A stretch of DNA of 64,000 bases from Pratylenchus scribneri. Its lineage: Eukaryota > Nematoda > Chromadorea > Rhabditida > Pratylenchidae. The stretch covers positions 186,001 to 250,000 of the forward strand of contig JAQSEB010000164.1 of the NCBI GenBank assembly GCA_030063045.1. Reading direction: 5' to 3'. Position 1 is the stretch's first letter; the number at the start of each line of letters is the position of its first letter. This document shows, in pieces, positions 24,280-35,945 of the stretch. The notes under the pieces were generated by a model. It ran no database searches and had not been told where the DNA came from. It saw only the letters and a list, made by a program, of their open reading frames with translations. Both the position numbers and the translations under genes were made by a program.

Positions 24280-25426
24280 TTAGGGTTAATTATCCGTGCG
24301 CGGATAATGAAATCACGGGTAACGGGTAGTGCGGATAATCAAGGCACGGATAAGGGACGGGTAGGCCATTTTCAAAAATTATCCGCGGATACTACCCGTC
24401 CCGTGCCCTTTAAGGCATTTTTTTGAAATTCGTTTAAAAAAATTTTTATAAATCGTCAAAATAAATATCATAATTTTAACAATTCTTTATTATTCAATTC
24501 TTATTCATTTCAATTTTTATTTAATTTTTTGGTCAATTAAAAACGAACACTCCAAAGTTCAAAGCAAATTGATAAAAAATTTAAAAATTGGTAAAAAAAA
24601 ATTTTGAAAATAGACATTTTTAGAGGCAAATTGAAACACTGTACACGTTCTGAATTTAATTTAAATCAAATTTTTGATAATTTGCCATATTGGTTATGTC
24701 AAATTTTACCATGAAAAAGCAAAGGATGGACCAAGGGCATAAAATATTTTTGTCGAAATTTTTTTGCACCCCAATCTTTATATGGTTGACGATTATTAAA
24801 AACATAATTTTTATTTTCAAATGAAAATAATTAGATATTTTAAAATAATGGTCGAAAAATTTATATAAGTTGAAAATTTGCTAGCGCCGATAGGCGCGAG
24901 CGCAAAAATTTTTGTTAGGTTTTTTACATGCAAATTTTTATCTGCACAATTGACTTCAAATTATAATTCTCCATATTTTCTTTTTGAGCAGAATCCTCTA
25001 GGTCATTTTTCCAGAAAGACTTAGAATCAGTCCCTCTTATAATTGCAATATAAAAATATTATATTTTTTTAAAATTGTTCAAAAAATGCTTTTGAAAAAT
25101 AATCATATTTGTTGTAATCTTTTTCAACAAAATAATGCATTTTAGTGAATAAAAATATAATTTAAATGATTTTTCGCTGGTAGGATTCGAACCATCGTCC
25201 AAAAATTATAATTCAACCAACTGAGCAAAACGAATTTATTGGACGTGCTTATTCTCAAATGCCCAAATTTTGGTATTATTTTTTAACATTACGGGACGGG
25301 TAGGAAAAGCACGGGTAACGGGTAATTCGGAAAATACGGGACGGGTAGGCGGGACGGATAATTAACCCAAAATCGCGCGAATACACTGCCCGCATACCCG
25401 TCCCGTCAACGGATAATTAACCCTAA
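24280..25426. mobile_element. non-autonomous TIR DNA element, ~1.15 kb
   Basis: Begins TTAGGGTTAATTATCCGTGC and ends with ACGGATAATTAACCCTAA, giving inverted termini of about 19 bases inside TATATA flanks. Both subterminal regions are packed with GGGACGGGTAGG / CACGGGTAACGGGTA repeats, and the interior is AT-rich with no transposase frame. A tRNA-like sequence lies inside (25172-25236). Confidence 0.75.
25172..25236 (-). tRNA. tRNA-like sequence, probably degenerate
   Basis: On the minus strand GCTCAGTTGGTTGAATTA resembles a tRNA D arm and GGTTCGAATCCTACC contains a perfect B box, about 30 bases apart. The T stem and acceptor stem pair poorly, so this is more likely a tRNA relic or internal promoter than a working gene. 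Confidence 0.35.
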
Positions 25427-25479
25427 TATATATATATATAAACGCTTAAAAAATAAAATCAAAAAATGAAGAATTCTTT

Positions 25480-25748
25480 TTTATTTCATATAAAAATATA
25501 AGATTTCTTTTAAAATGCAGAATCATTTTAGATGAATTAAATTTCCGATTTAAAAATGTCTCGAATGCAAGATAAATGTTCAAAGCGTAAATATAAAACT
25601 ATAAATATATAAATAATCAATTGAAAAGGCTATAAATAAAAATGGAGATCGAATGAATTCGATGCAATAAAATTCGTTCGCCTTTCTCATTTTAAAATAA
25701 ATCCACTATCAAATTTTTTACAATTCGTAAAAATTTATTAAAATAATA
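25480..25748 (+). promoter_or_regulatory. upstream region of astacin, shared motif
   Basis: Contains ATAAAACTATAAATATATAA and GGCTATAAATAAAAATGG, and a purine-rich end before ATG. The same type of sequence (AAAACTATAAAAATA) lies in front of the signal exons at 31992 and 61363 and of other SIR genes, suggesting a duplicated promoter. Confidence 0.45.
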
Positions 25749-28700
25749 ATGAAAAAAAATAAAACAACCTTCATTTTTATCGCTTTATTATGTATTTATT
25801 TGGCAATAAAAGTTTCTACGGATTCAACCAATGACGAATTCAATAAACGATTGCAAAAAATGTCGTTAATAGAACATAATCAGAATAGAGTTGAAAAACA
25901 AACGTCAATAAGACAATTCTATAGCCCAACTGATATTAAATCAGAAAAAGATTATAATAAATGGCTTACAGATGGAGTAAGACAACTTACGGCGAATATG
26001 GCAAAAATTAATCTAATTGGTAAGAGAAGGGAAAAAATGTATGTTAACATTTCTAAATTTTTGGCAAAAAATTAAATTTATTTTATAATATTTTTACAAC
26101 TTAATTATTACACAAAATAATGATAATGAATTAGACAAATCAATGCTGTATTTTAAATTTTTTTAATTTGACCGAAACAACACAAAACTTAGTTTCTTTC
26201 CAAATTTTAATATAAAATTTTTTGAAAATTTATTTAAATACAATTAATTCAACATCATTTAGGATAAAATGGGTTATATAATACGAATGAAAATATATAT
26301 ATTTGTGCTAATAATTTATTAAATATTATTATTTTCTTTGTATATCATTTACGAATTGACTGATGAGGCACCAATAATGAAAGATAAATTTAAAAAATAT
26401 TCCATATTTTTTTATAGATCAAAAATTACACCCTATTCGACAAAAGAGGCAAGCGTTTGGTGCAAAAGTTAAACTATGGCCACGCATCATTAACTATGAG
26501 ATTAATTTTCGTGAGTTCTAAATAAAGAATTAAATTTTTAAACGATTATTCGAATAGGGTGTTCACCTTTTGGACATATCTTCTTAGCTAGAGAAATTCA
26601 TTTTATCTTCTTCGCCTTTCGGGGCTCAGGGAATAAATCTAGGAAGAATAAAATTTTTTAAAAAATTGAAAAATATTTGCCACTCATGTGATTCGAAACT
26701 CCATTGTCATATCAAAAATCAATAGCTTTACGACATGCGAAATCAGAGCAACAATTAAATCTATTATAACAATACATGAAAATCAATATTTATAAATTAG
26801 TATATTTCTTGGGCAAAACTTAAACTATATACAAAACCATTATCGCCATCATATTCAAAATCATCAATTGCTCTATATTTGATATATTCATCATCAAATC
26901 CAACCTCGCCAAACATAGCCATAAATTAAGGCCGAGCCGCAGAGGATCCAGCCAAATAAAAAATTTGGTCAAAGCTCATAAGAATACCTCCAATTACAAG
27001 AAATCAATTCATTTTATCTACAAAAAATAGAAATGAAGACAGATTTTTAAATTTATTTTAAAATATATTTTAGATAATGACAAAAATAATGAATGTTAAA
27101 ATCTTATATGCATATTTGGTTCCTATTAAATCTTCTAATATTTCGACTTTTCTATTTTTTCGTAGGAAAAAAAGATGGGAAACAGGTTTAACGTAATTTT
27201 ATAAAATGGGACATTACCTTAAAAATATAACATAAAAATAATTCAATTAAAAATTATAATTGGTTGTAATTTTCTTTTAAAATATTATTTTGTAAATTAA
27301 TATTTGTATCATTTAAACAAAAATAAATAATATCTAATTATTTTTATTATTAAAATTACTTAGCTGAACGAGAAAGTGACATTCTGACTGCAATAAAATA
27401 TTGGGAGGATTATAGTTGCTTGAATTTTCGCGAAGATGCAAGCGCTGAACCGCGAATACAAATTTCAGAGGGTGATCGAAGCAAATCGATGGGCATGGGG
27501 AGAGGAGATATTCGTAAAGTGACTCTCAGAAGCACTGCTTCGGTAATAAATAAATATTTCATAGAACTGAAATAAAAATTCCAAATTTAATATCCCTCAC
27601 ATTAGGCGGAATTTCATAAAATTTTATCTAATTATTTATTAAATAAAACAATGCAAGAAAATGTCAATGGAAAAACCATGATTCCAGTTTAAAAAATTTG
27701 TAAATATTTTTATTCCTCGATTTTTGGGAAATATTTATAGTGGCAAAAAAAAACAAAATTATGAAAAAATGTTAAAGTTCTATTTTTTGTCACATACCCT
27801 CAAAGCATATATCCAATCGATAGAATTGTCATTACGCCTCGTTTGATAATGATTTGAGAATTTATTAGAAAAAGACCGAAAAATAGTTTAAACAATTTAC
27901 TATTAATTTTTGAACAATCCATGACAAATTAAAGGACATTCAATACATTTTGAAGAGATTTAACGATTGTGAAATTGTTTGTGATTATAGGACAAACCAT
28001 TAAATCGATAAAAACAAATATAATTTTTGAGACAAATTAAAGTCTTTCTGATATTTGCAATATTTTTATTTTATAATTTAATTTTTTAAAGATTTGTATA
28101 ATGATGCATGAAATAGGGCATGCCCTGGGCTTCATGCATAGTCACCAAAGGAAGGACCGGGATGAATATTTGGATGTGGATGTAAGTAAAATTACTGAAG
28201 AGTGGAAAGATTGGAAAAACGAATATATTATAAAGCCTGATAGTCAAATACGCCCTGATGTACCATATGATCCGGCATCAATTATGAACTATGGTCGATA
28301 GTAAGTCATAATCATAATTTATATATTATGGACAATTTTTGAAATCTTATAGCATAAGAGGTCCCGATGGGGATGGCATTCAAGTGATTGTTACCAAGGA
28401 TGAGAGATACAAACGAGCATTAGGCCAAACCATGCATCCATCATTTTGTGACATTCTATTGTTGAACATTTTCTATGGATGTAAAGGTGCAATTTAAATT
28501 TTTAAAATTTAAAATAAATAATATATTTGAATAATATTCTGCAAAAAAGCAATAAAATATTTTTCAGATGTTTGCGAAGAATTCAAAACAGAATGCAATT
28601 ATGGTGGATTCCCAAACCCAAAGGATTGCAAAAAATGTGTTTGTCCCTCCGGTTTCGGCGGAAATTCATGCAATGAGTCAGCTGGCATTTGTGGAAGTAT

Positions 28701-30512
28701 ACTTGAGGTAAATTATGTTGCGGCACTGTGGATATTTATTTATAAAAGTATTAGTGACAGATATGTAATAATATTTAATGGTAATTGTGAATGTTAAATA
28801 ATAATATTCACCTACCTTATAGTCAATATACCTAATTTATTTTTAATTCAGATCCTACATAGAAATTTAATTTAGAATTAAATAGATACGGAAAGATTAT
28901 ATTAAAATTAAAACAACAACAAATTAAATCAATATGAAAAAGTTAAATCAATTATGAAACAAAATTTATATACCAGAGATTTTCCCAAGTAAAATTATCG
29001 AGCATTATAAAAATGAAATTTTAATCGAAACTCAATTGAATTACATATCAAATTTGCCAAATAATTATTATATTAGGACTTTTATTAACTATCTCATATA
29101 CCATTTTGTCTAATTGAATAATAATAATAATTTTCGGAAACTTCGAGAAATATTCCAATAATTTTCCAATCCATAACAATCATTACAATGAATAATATAT
29201 ATGCATTTAAGGCTAGCACAGTTCCAAAGAAATTTACAGAATCAATTGGAGACCAATATATACCATCTGAATCTATATATCATCCTACGCAATATTATCA
29301 GAATTATTATCATCGTCGAAAACGAGCCCATGGAAAATGGATGGGTGGAAATGCTGATTGTCACTGGCATATCCGTACTCAGCCCGGTCACAAAATAAAA
29401 TTGACTGTGAATTCATTGATGGCACATTGTCATAGAAGTTGTGATTATGGTTTTGCTGAGATGAAAATCAGAAAAGATATGCGTCCAGCTGGCATCCGGT
29501 AAGAAATCCCATCTAAAATTAATCAAAATTCACTTTAAGATTTTATTTAAGATTGAAATTGTTGCCTCTTTATTTTTCTGAAAAGATTCCACAATTGACC
29601 AAAATAATAAAATGAGAGCGATTCGAAATAGTGCTCTTAATTTAATTCTATTTTAAAATTAAAATAAATAAATTTAATAGAATTAAAGAATAAACGCTTT
29701 GAAATAAAATGAAATATAAAATATTTGGATAAATATGAACACAAATATTTTGATTAATAAAAACATAAAATATTTTGATAAACAAAAATATAAAATAATA
29801 AACAAAAACAGAAATTATTTGAAAAAAATAAAAATACAAAATATTTGGATAAATTAAAACACAAAACATTTGGAAAAATTAAACAGAATTGGAAAAACAA
29901 AAAAAATGTTTGGAAAAAATTCAAAATATTAGAATGACAAATACAAAATATCTGAAAAAAATCAAAAAAAGTTTTATTTAGAAAAAGATATTAATTGAAT
30001 TTTTTATTTTATCAAATTATTTTAAATAAAAAATTTAGTTAACAATTACTTTGTTTAGAAACAAAATTAAAATCGATTAGAAATTGTGCTAATTCCATTT
30101 CAATCATTTCTTTATAAAGAATTTGCTGTCAAGAAGATTTGGATTCAAATGGCCAAATGATTTTGGAAAGTGAAACCAACCTGGTTGTAATTAGCATTTA
30201 TGGCAATGTTCGTTTGGAATTCGATTATCATTCATTTGGTTAGCAAAAATTACATTTAAAAATATGATAATAATTTAAGGAAACGGAGATTCTTCGTCCT
30301 CCAGTATAAGATGGCCCGAAGATGAATCAAAATCAATTCGTTCACTAATGACAAAATCAATTCGGACATTGCAGCAGAAAGAATCAAAGTCAATTCGATT
30401 GCAACATGTAGAATCAATTCGACCACAAAGGAATTCAAAATCAATTCGACCAAAGGGAACAAATTCAATTCGATCAATACAAGGAGAAATTAAATCGATT
30501 CGACCAAAGTAG
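25749..30512 (+). CDS. astacin metalloprotease with EGF, CUB and C-terminal SIR-repeat tail
   Basis: Nine exons join in one frame to 554 residues: 25749-26019, 26418-26510, 27364-27542, 28092-28300, 28353-28486, 28568-28707, 29212-29498, 30120-30238, 30280-30512 (TAG). Exon 1 is a signal peptide (MKKNKTTFIFIALLCIYLAI) plus a long pro-region with TSIRQ. HPIRQKRQAFGAK is the activation site. The zinc motif is HEIGHALGFMHSHQRKDRD with Met-turn SIMNY. An EGF-like exon (CVCPSGFGGNSC) and a CUB domain (two exons, CHWHI .. CHRSCDYGF .. GNVRLEFDYHSF) follow. The last exon is a tail of eight SIR motifs (SSIRWP, KSIRSL, KSIRTL, KSIRLQ, ESIRPQ, KSIRPK, NSIRSI, KSIRPK), a tail I do not know from other astacins. 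A secreted zinc protease; the tail role is unknown. Exon 1 is homologous to exon 1 of gene B. Confidence 0.88.
26820..26931 (-). pseudogene. conserved peptide fragment antisense in astacin intron 2
   Basis: On the minus strand an ATG-led frame reads MAMFGEVGFDDEYIKYRAID, then DFEYDGDNGFVYSLSFAQEI and a stop. A homologous frame with an in-frame stop occurs at about 60905-61030 on the plus strand (KVGFEDGNI .. VEYDGDNGFVFGLGFGHEI). Both lie just downstream of a homologous signal exon and antisense to it. I do not recognise the family; a fragment of a SPRY-like domain is possible. Confidence 0.45.
29690..29950. repeat. AAATATTTGGATAAA-type tandem repeat in an intron
   Basis: Degenerate units of about 28 bases (ACAAAATATTTGGATAAA and variants) fill the intron between the two CUB exons. 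The unit is close to the reverse complement of the array at 1890-2370. Confidence 0.65.
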
Positions 30513-30984
30513 TAAAAACAAAATGTATTCGCAATTGTGAGAAATTAAATCAAATTGAGATATTAAAATTTTACTCCGTTTTCTGAATTATTTCTTTATT
30601 AATCAATTTAATTTTTCTTTCCTTCTCTATTTTTTTGGTTTAAAATATTTCTTTAAAATATTTTTTTGATTGTAATTTATTTTTCATTTCCAATGAATTT
30701 GTTAAAAATAAAAATGTCTATTTATTGATAAATTATATCAATTTTTTCAAAAATAAATTTTCACGGAAATGTGCAAAACCCATATGACCAAAAAAAGGAA
30801 AAAAATATGCAGATAGCATAAAGTTTTTTTTACCATTAAATCTTTCCAGTGTCCATGGACGATTACACAAAAATCATAGGATAATACAAAAGTAGATGAT
30901 TCCACAATAATGCAAAATTGGGCGATTCCAAAATCATGCAAATATGAGTGATTATATAAAATAAAAATTATTCAAAAAAAAAGG

Positions 30985-31605
30985 TAATAGTACAGTTTGT
31001 TCCACCCTTTTTTACAAAAAAAAATTAATTTTATTTTTGTCTAAAAATGTCTATTTAGAGGTTTTAAATGATGGGGATTCCGAATATGGCATTTATTTTT
31101 CATTATCTTTATTGGTTGAACCAGTATAGGTTTATAAACCAGTTTCGAAAAAATGAACTTTGGTATTTCCGGTCAAATTATACATCATTCGTCGCGTATC
31201 GATGAGCTGATCGCGAATCTACGATTTGTTTCCCATAAAAGTGAAAACTAAAAAAGTTATGGCCATATAAAATTCTTAAGGTGAATAAGTGGCCCACAAG
31301 ACTAAAATGGCCGTAACTTTTTTCATTTTCACTTTTATAAGAAACAAATGGTAGATTCGCGATCAGCTCATCGATACGCGTCGTGATGTATAATTTGACC
31401 GAAAATACCAAAGTTCAATTTTTTCGAGACCGGTTTATAAACCTATACTTGTTCAACGAATAAAGATAATGAAAAATAAATGCCATATTCGGAATCCCCA
31501 TCACTTAAAACTCCTAAATAGACGTTTTTAGTCTAAAATAAAATTAAAAAAAATTTTTTTTTTGGAAAAAAAAGAGAGAACAAACTGTGCTATTACCAAA
31601 AGGTA
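30985..31605. mobile_element. foldback element with ~280-bp inverted arms
   Basis: The arms, about 30985-31270 and 31315-31600, are reverse complements with few mismatches: TCTATTTAGAGGTTTTAAAT, CGCGTATCGATGAGCTGATC and TTATGGCCAT on the left are met by their complements on the right, ending in CTGTGCTATTACC. The centre (about 31290) reads GGCCCACAAGACTAAAATGG. No protein is encoded; frames over it are artefacts. Relatives lie at 7095-7800 and 39115-39775. Confidence 0.85.
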
Positions 31606-31991
31606 TATAAAACTATAAAAATAAAATTTATTTTATCCGAATGAAAAATATAGACTTTAAAAATATAATAATATAAAAATAAAAACCTTAAAAATGAAAT
31701 AAAAAATGAAGCAATCTGATATGTAATATAAAACTATAAAATAATTAAATTATTTTAAAAATGTACCTAAATTTGGCTGAATTTATAAATTTTCTTATTT
31801 ATAATGATGTCAAAAGAGGCATAATTAAAGAAAACTATAATAATATAAAATGATCCAAAAAAAGGCTATGAAAAAAATATAAAAATAGAGAGAGAGAGTG
31901 AATTTAATACAAAATATTCGTTAATCTTCCAGAATTAAATAAATTCATTTTCCAAATTTTTTACAATCCTTCTAATTTTACATAAAAAATA
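31606..31991 (+). promoter_or_regulatory. upstream region of orphan signal exon
   Basis: Contains ATAAAACTATAAAAATAAAA (31605), ATAAAACTATAAAATAATTA (31728), GAAAACTATAATAATATAAA with ATGATCC (31830) and a GA-repeat. The ATGATCC-type block and the pre-ATG purine-rich stretch match the region upstream of gene B on the minus strand (61364-61530). Confidence 0.5.
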
Positions 31992-32186
31992 ATGAAAAAA
32001 ATTAAAACGGTCTTTATTTTTCACAATTTAATATGCATTTATTTGGCAATGAGAACAATTGCAACGGATCCCACCAAGAATGAATTCAATAAACGGTTGC
32101 ATAAAATGTCGATAAAAGAAAAAAATCAAATTAGAAGCGAAAATATAGCGTCAAATAAAGAGTCTGAAAATAGTTATAGGGAATGA
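31992..32186 (+). pseudogene. orphan copy of the shared signal-peptide exon
   Basis: Encodes MKKIKTVFIFHNLICIYLAM then ATDPTKNEFNKRLHKMSIKE, clearly homologous to exon 1 of the astacin at 25749 and of gene B at 61363 (NEFNKRxxxxSIxExNxxR). It ends early at a stop after SENSYRE, before the usual donor, and no partner exon on this strand is visible downstream, so it is probably a remnant. A very short secreted peptide cannot be excluded. Confidence 0.6.
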
Positions 32187-32643
32187 TTTGTAAAATATAT
32201 TTTTATTTGATATCAAAATATTGAAATAAGTATGATATCATTTTTCCCTTTAATTTTATTTACAAGAATTTAACATATTTTAAACTTATCTTATATAATA
32301 CATATTTATATGTTTGATCGAATACCAAAGGGACGAGGTAATAGGATAAGTGTGATCTGAAAATAAACGAAAAAGCAGCGGCGAAGCCCTGGTTAAATAA
32401 TTACTTTTTTGGATGAATTTCATTTAAATTTTTTAATTTTCCTATTTAAATAATAAATGGATTAAAAATAAAATAAAAAGAAAATTAAACTCGTAATTTC
32501 TTTTACTTTCAACAAATAAAATTTAATTTCAAATATTTGGTGCACAAATAATAGAAATATTTTTATGTGGATTTAATTTAACATTATCTTTACATTTCAT
32601 TTTGTAGAAATTTAACTTTCTTCTTATCAATTTTTCCAATATT

Positions 32644-32820
32644 TCACTTTTTATTCCCATCAGGCAAATGTCTAATACTCCCTTGTTTTGATAATCCACT
32701 GTTCTCTGATTTTTTTTGCATTTTTGAAATTTTCAGAATATCCTCATTCATTGGAGTATTTTTGTCATCGGTGTCCACGTTGAATCGGAACGAGTAATCA
32801 TCTGGATTAATATTTTCATC
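32644..32820 (-). CDS. orphan terminal exon ending in a SIR motif
   Basis: Acceptor TTTAATTTAG at 32821 is followed by 58 codons, DENINPDDYSFRFNVDTDDK to KQGSIRHLPDGNKK and TGA. Phase 0. It contains one SIR near the C-terminus, as in the other secreted genes here. It could be the last exon of a gene whose upstream part was lost when the LTR element and copy C (33.6-37.8 kb) were rearranged; I see no upstream partner. Confidence 0.45.
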   Translation of the reverse strand, partial: DENINPDDYSFRFNVDTDDKNTPMNEDILKISKMQKKSENSGLSKQGSIRHLPDGNKK

Positions 32821-33099
32821 CTAAATTAAAAAATGAAAATTTCCGGATTAATTGGACATTCGAATTTTTTAAATAAAAAATCTGTTCTTCTTAAAATTAT
32901 TTTACAGATTTTCGGGAATTTTTAAAATTCTAATAAAATAATTTTTGCTTTATTTTAACGTAAGTGTGACAATTATCGCGAAAATTATATTAGCTAATTT
33001 AATTATAGCAAATTATTATTGAACTAATTTTTGTTTATTTTTTTAAAAATTATTGCTTCTTTCCTATCTAAAATTATATTTAATTTAATCAAAATGAAT

Positions 33100-33560
33100 A
33101 AACATGATTGACAGCGGGTCTCATATTTGGGCTCTATTGACAGCTGGAGTGTCCGGGAGGAGGTGGAAAGGGTTCCTGGGGCCAAGGGGAGCATCCTGCA
33201 TCGATTTCTTGATTTTGCCTTATTGACAGCCGGTCCCTTATTTGGGCTCTATTGACAACCGGAAGGTCCGGGAAGGGGTGGGAATGGTTCCCGGTGGGTC
33301 ATGGAAGTCATTTAAGAACCAGCCGTTACCTTTGGGCCCTATTGACCTTTATGGAAATCGGCTCATGCCTTCCTTTTGTCTATTTATGGAGTTGGTTTGA
33401 TCCGTCATGAATCCATGTGCTCTAAATTTTAAAGTTTGACTTTATCTATTGGCCTGGTGTGAGGGGTTATCCATGGGAAAGGAGGGGGGCCAAAAAGTCC
33501 GAGGTTACCCTTGGGCTTTATTGTCAGCCGGTTTCAAGTACGACGTTATCTATGGGCTGG
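33100..33560. repeat. imperfect ~120-bp tandem repeat, GC-rich
   Basis: TATTGACAGCCGGT .. TTTGGGCTCTATTGACA recurs near 33107, 33222, 33327 and (diverged) 33510 with GTCCGGGA and GGGTGG blocks between. Its base composition contrasts with its flanks. It ends just upstream of the left LTR. Confidence 0.65.
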
Positions 33561-33634
33561 GCTGCCAGCCGGGAAAATTCTCCGCTAGGAACTACTCACT
33601 TTGTTGTTGCAACCATGTTAGTCCGATCACCTTA

Positions 33635-35790
33635 TGTGATAATTTTGAAAAGAATTTGGCGATTTGACATTATTTCCTATTTTGATGAATTTGTATCCTT
33701 TCCCCTTTTAGTTGTTTTCCTCATTCATTCATAGTTTTTTTTTCATAGTTGTTGATAGCTAAAATTTATTGTGTGGGCTCGCCCAAAATATTAAATGACT
33801 TGGAGAATAAATATTATTATTTAATAAATAATTGGTGTAATTTCTTCTTTTTATTATTTGGCGCTCCCTGAAAGGACAAATCGAAAGCACCGAGCATTAA
33901 CAACAATAAGCAATTATTTTTTTGGATTATTGAGCTTCAAAATTTGAAATTTTTAACACCCCTTTGTGGAGTGCAGCATTTATTTTCTTTGTGAAAATAT
34001 AAGTTTTGTTCTTCGGTTATTGTTCTCTTTGTGGGCCAATAATTCAACAAATATTTGGAGTGAGAAAAGCAGTGAAAACCGAGAAAAATTTCTGAACAAC
34101 AAATTAATCAACAATATGTCGAATCATCAGCCAAGCTTTGATGAAATTATTCCAGTAATGGACCAGCTTTCTCATTAATTTCCCGGATTAGAAATTTCTT
34201 CAGGTTTTATTGATCAGAATAATCAAAAATGGGTGAAATTGGATGAATGGAATAAAATGAAAGCTGCATATTTGAATTTAATGAACGATCATTTTGAATT
34301 CGAGAATAAATTCAAGGAAAAATGGAATGAAATAAAGAATGGATATTTATTCTTGGTGAACGATAATGAAAAACTCGAGGACAGTTTAAAACAAAAATGT
34401 GATGAGCTGCAAAAGTTCAAGGTTTATGCAAGAAAATTATTTGAAGAAAAGAAAGGATTGAACGATTTGAATGCGGTTTTGGAAATAAAAATGGCAAAGA
34501 AATCGGCTGATGAGAAAAGTTTTTTGTAAGAAAATGGTCGCTTAAAAATTCAACTGGAAATTCTTCAAAAGAAAATGGCCAAACAAAATTCTTCTGGTCA
34601 TAAATGTCAAAACTTTGAATCAAAACCAGCTGGTTTTCTAAGGAAAAATGATCAATTGGGAATTTGTCGAAAAGGGAAAATTTTGCGAAAACCGATTAAT
34701 CAGCAGTTAAATTCGCAATTGAATTTTCGTCCGGTAGTCGAGCAAAAAAGGAAAAAGTTTGGATTGAATTGGTTCAAACCGAAGAAGCAGAATTGTACAA
34801 AAACGGACTAAGAATTTTCTCATTATCAAACAAAGAAAGAACATCAATATCGATTAGGGACAATCGATCATTTTGAGGGTCGGAATGGGTTTAAGAATTT
34901 TGGAATGGAAAGAAATGGATTTATTGGGTTTAAAAATGCCGTTATGAAAGCTCATCGGAAAAAGAAAGGTCGATTTAGGAATGGAACTGATCCTGAAGTG
35001 GAAAAATGGTTTGAAAAGAGAATGGCAAATTGGGAAAAACGAAAAGTCATGGATAGAGAATTGAGAAAATCCTTGGGAATAAATTCGGAAAATTTGGATT
35101 GTGATGAACCGATTGAGATGGATTTGAATATAGGCCATGAATTGAATTTGGCATGGAAGGAAAATTGTGTAAATAGTGAGAATTGCAGTTGGATTTGTGG
35201 AAAATGGAATGAGAAGGGATTGGAGATGGATCGATCTGATCGTCCCATGTCCAATGCAAATGGGGCCAATGGTTCAGCCGATTGTGAGATCAATTCGAAT
35301 TGTTCTGAAGGATTGGATGCTAGCACCAATGAATCGACTCGAATGGAAAAAAAGAATGGATAGAATTTTGAGGAAAATGATCAATTCTTCGAAAAATTCT
35401 TTGGCTATAAATTCGGAGGAAGATCAGCGGCGGATCTATGTGATCGCCCTGTGTGCAATGCAAATGGTTTCCCTGGATTGTTGAACAGGTTTGAGAGTGC
35501 TTTCGAGTTGTCAGGCCATCGAAACCTTTCGGAAACAGGTTGAATCTCGACGAATTTCGAAAATCAAGGGACGATTTTCTTTTAGAGGGTCGGAATGTGA
35601 TAATTTTGAAAGAATTTGGCGATTTGACATTATTTCCTATTTTGATAAATTTGTATCCTTTCCTTTTTTAGTTGTTTTCCCCATTCATTCATAGTTTTTT
35701 ATTCATAGTTGTTGATAGCTAAAATTTATTGTGTGGGCTCGCCGAAAATATTAAATTGACTTGGAGAATAAATATTATTATTTAATAAGA
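33635..35790 (+). mobile_element. LTR retroelement carrying only a gag-like region
   Basis: Left LTR about 33635-33860 and right LTR about 35596-35790 start TGTGATAATTTTGAAA and stay near-identical through TGTGGGCTCGCC and GGAGAATAAATATTATTATT. After the left LTR comes TTTGGCGCTCCCTGAAAGGA, a primer-binding-site-like sequence; before the right LTR is a purine-rich AGAGGGTCGGAA. The right LTR is cut off and joins directly to copy C of the SIR gene at about 35791. No protease, reverse transcriptase or integrase is present, so it is non-autonomous. Confidence 0.75.
33966..35363 (+). pseudogene. gag-like coiled-coil frame with in-frame stops
   Basis: One reading frame runs through the interior of the LTR element with three in-frame TAA codons (about 34176, 34527 and 34809) and ends at TAG near 35361. 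The middle is a K/E/L-rich coiled coil (EKWNEIKNGYLF .. NDNEKLEDSLKQKCDEL), and the part after it is basic. No zinc knuckle or pol motif. The single frame despite the stops suggests a recently inactivated structural protein. Confidence 0.6.
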
Positions 35791-35794
35791 GAAA

Positions 35795-35945
35795 TTCATT
35801 GTGTCTCTCGAAGGTATATTTTCTCCAATAGGCCTGATGCTTGTACCATTTGTCGGATTATTGTAACCCGAAGCATTCGCTTTCTTTTTACAAAAATATC
35901 AATAATAAAATGAAACAAATATTGATGTTTCTAAATCGTAGCATT
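35795..35945 (-). pseudogene. copy C: broken 5' end of a gene A-like SIR gene
   Basis: On the minus strand a start like gene A (ATG CTACGATTT) is followed by a stop after a hydrophobic run, then by ASGYNNPTNGTSIRPIGENI in another frame, then PSRDT, where gene A has PSGGI some 45 residues later. Copy C therefore has a frameshift and an internal deletion, and is cut at the LTR. Its 5' flank continues to 37790 in parallel with the flank of gene A. Confidence 0.7.

Noticed and set aside
31178..31411. Frames over the foldback at 31 kb
   Set aside because: They lie in the inverted arms of a non-coding element; no family similarity.
34854..35329. Minus-strand frames of 94-125 codons
   Set aside because: Antisense shadows of the gag-like plus-strand frame.
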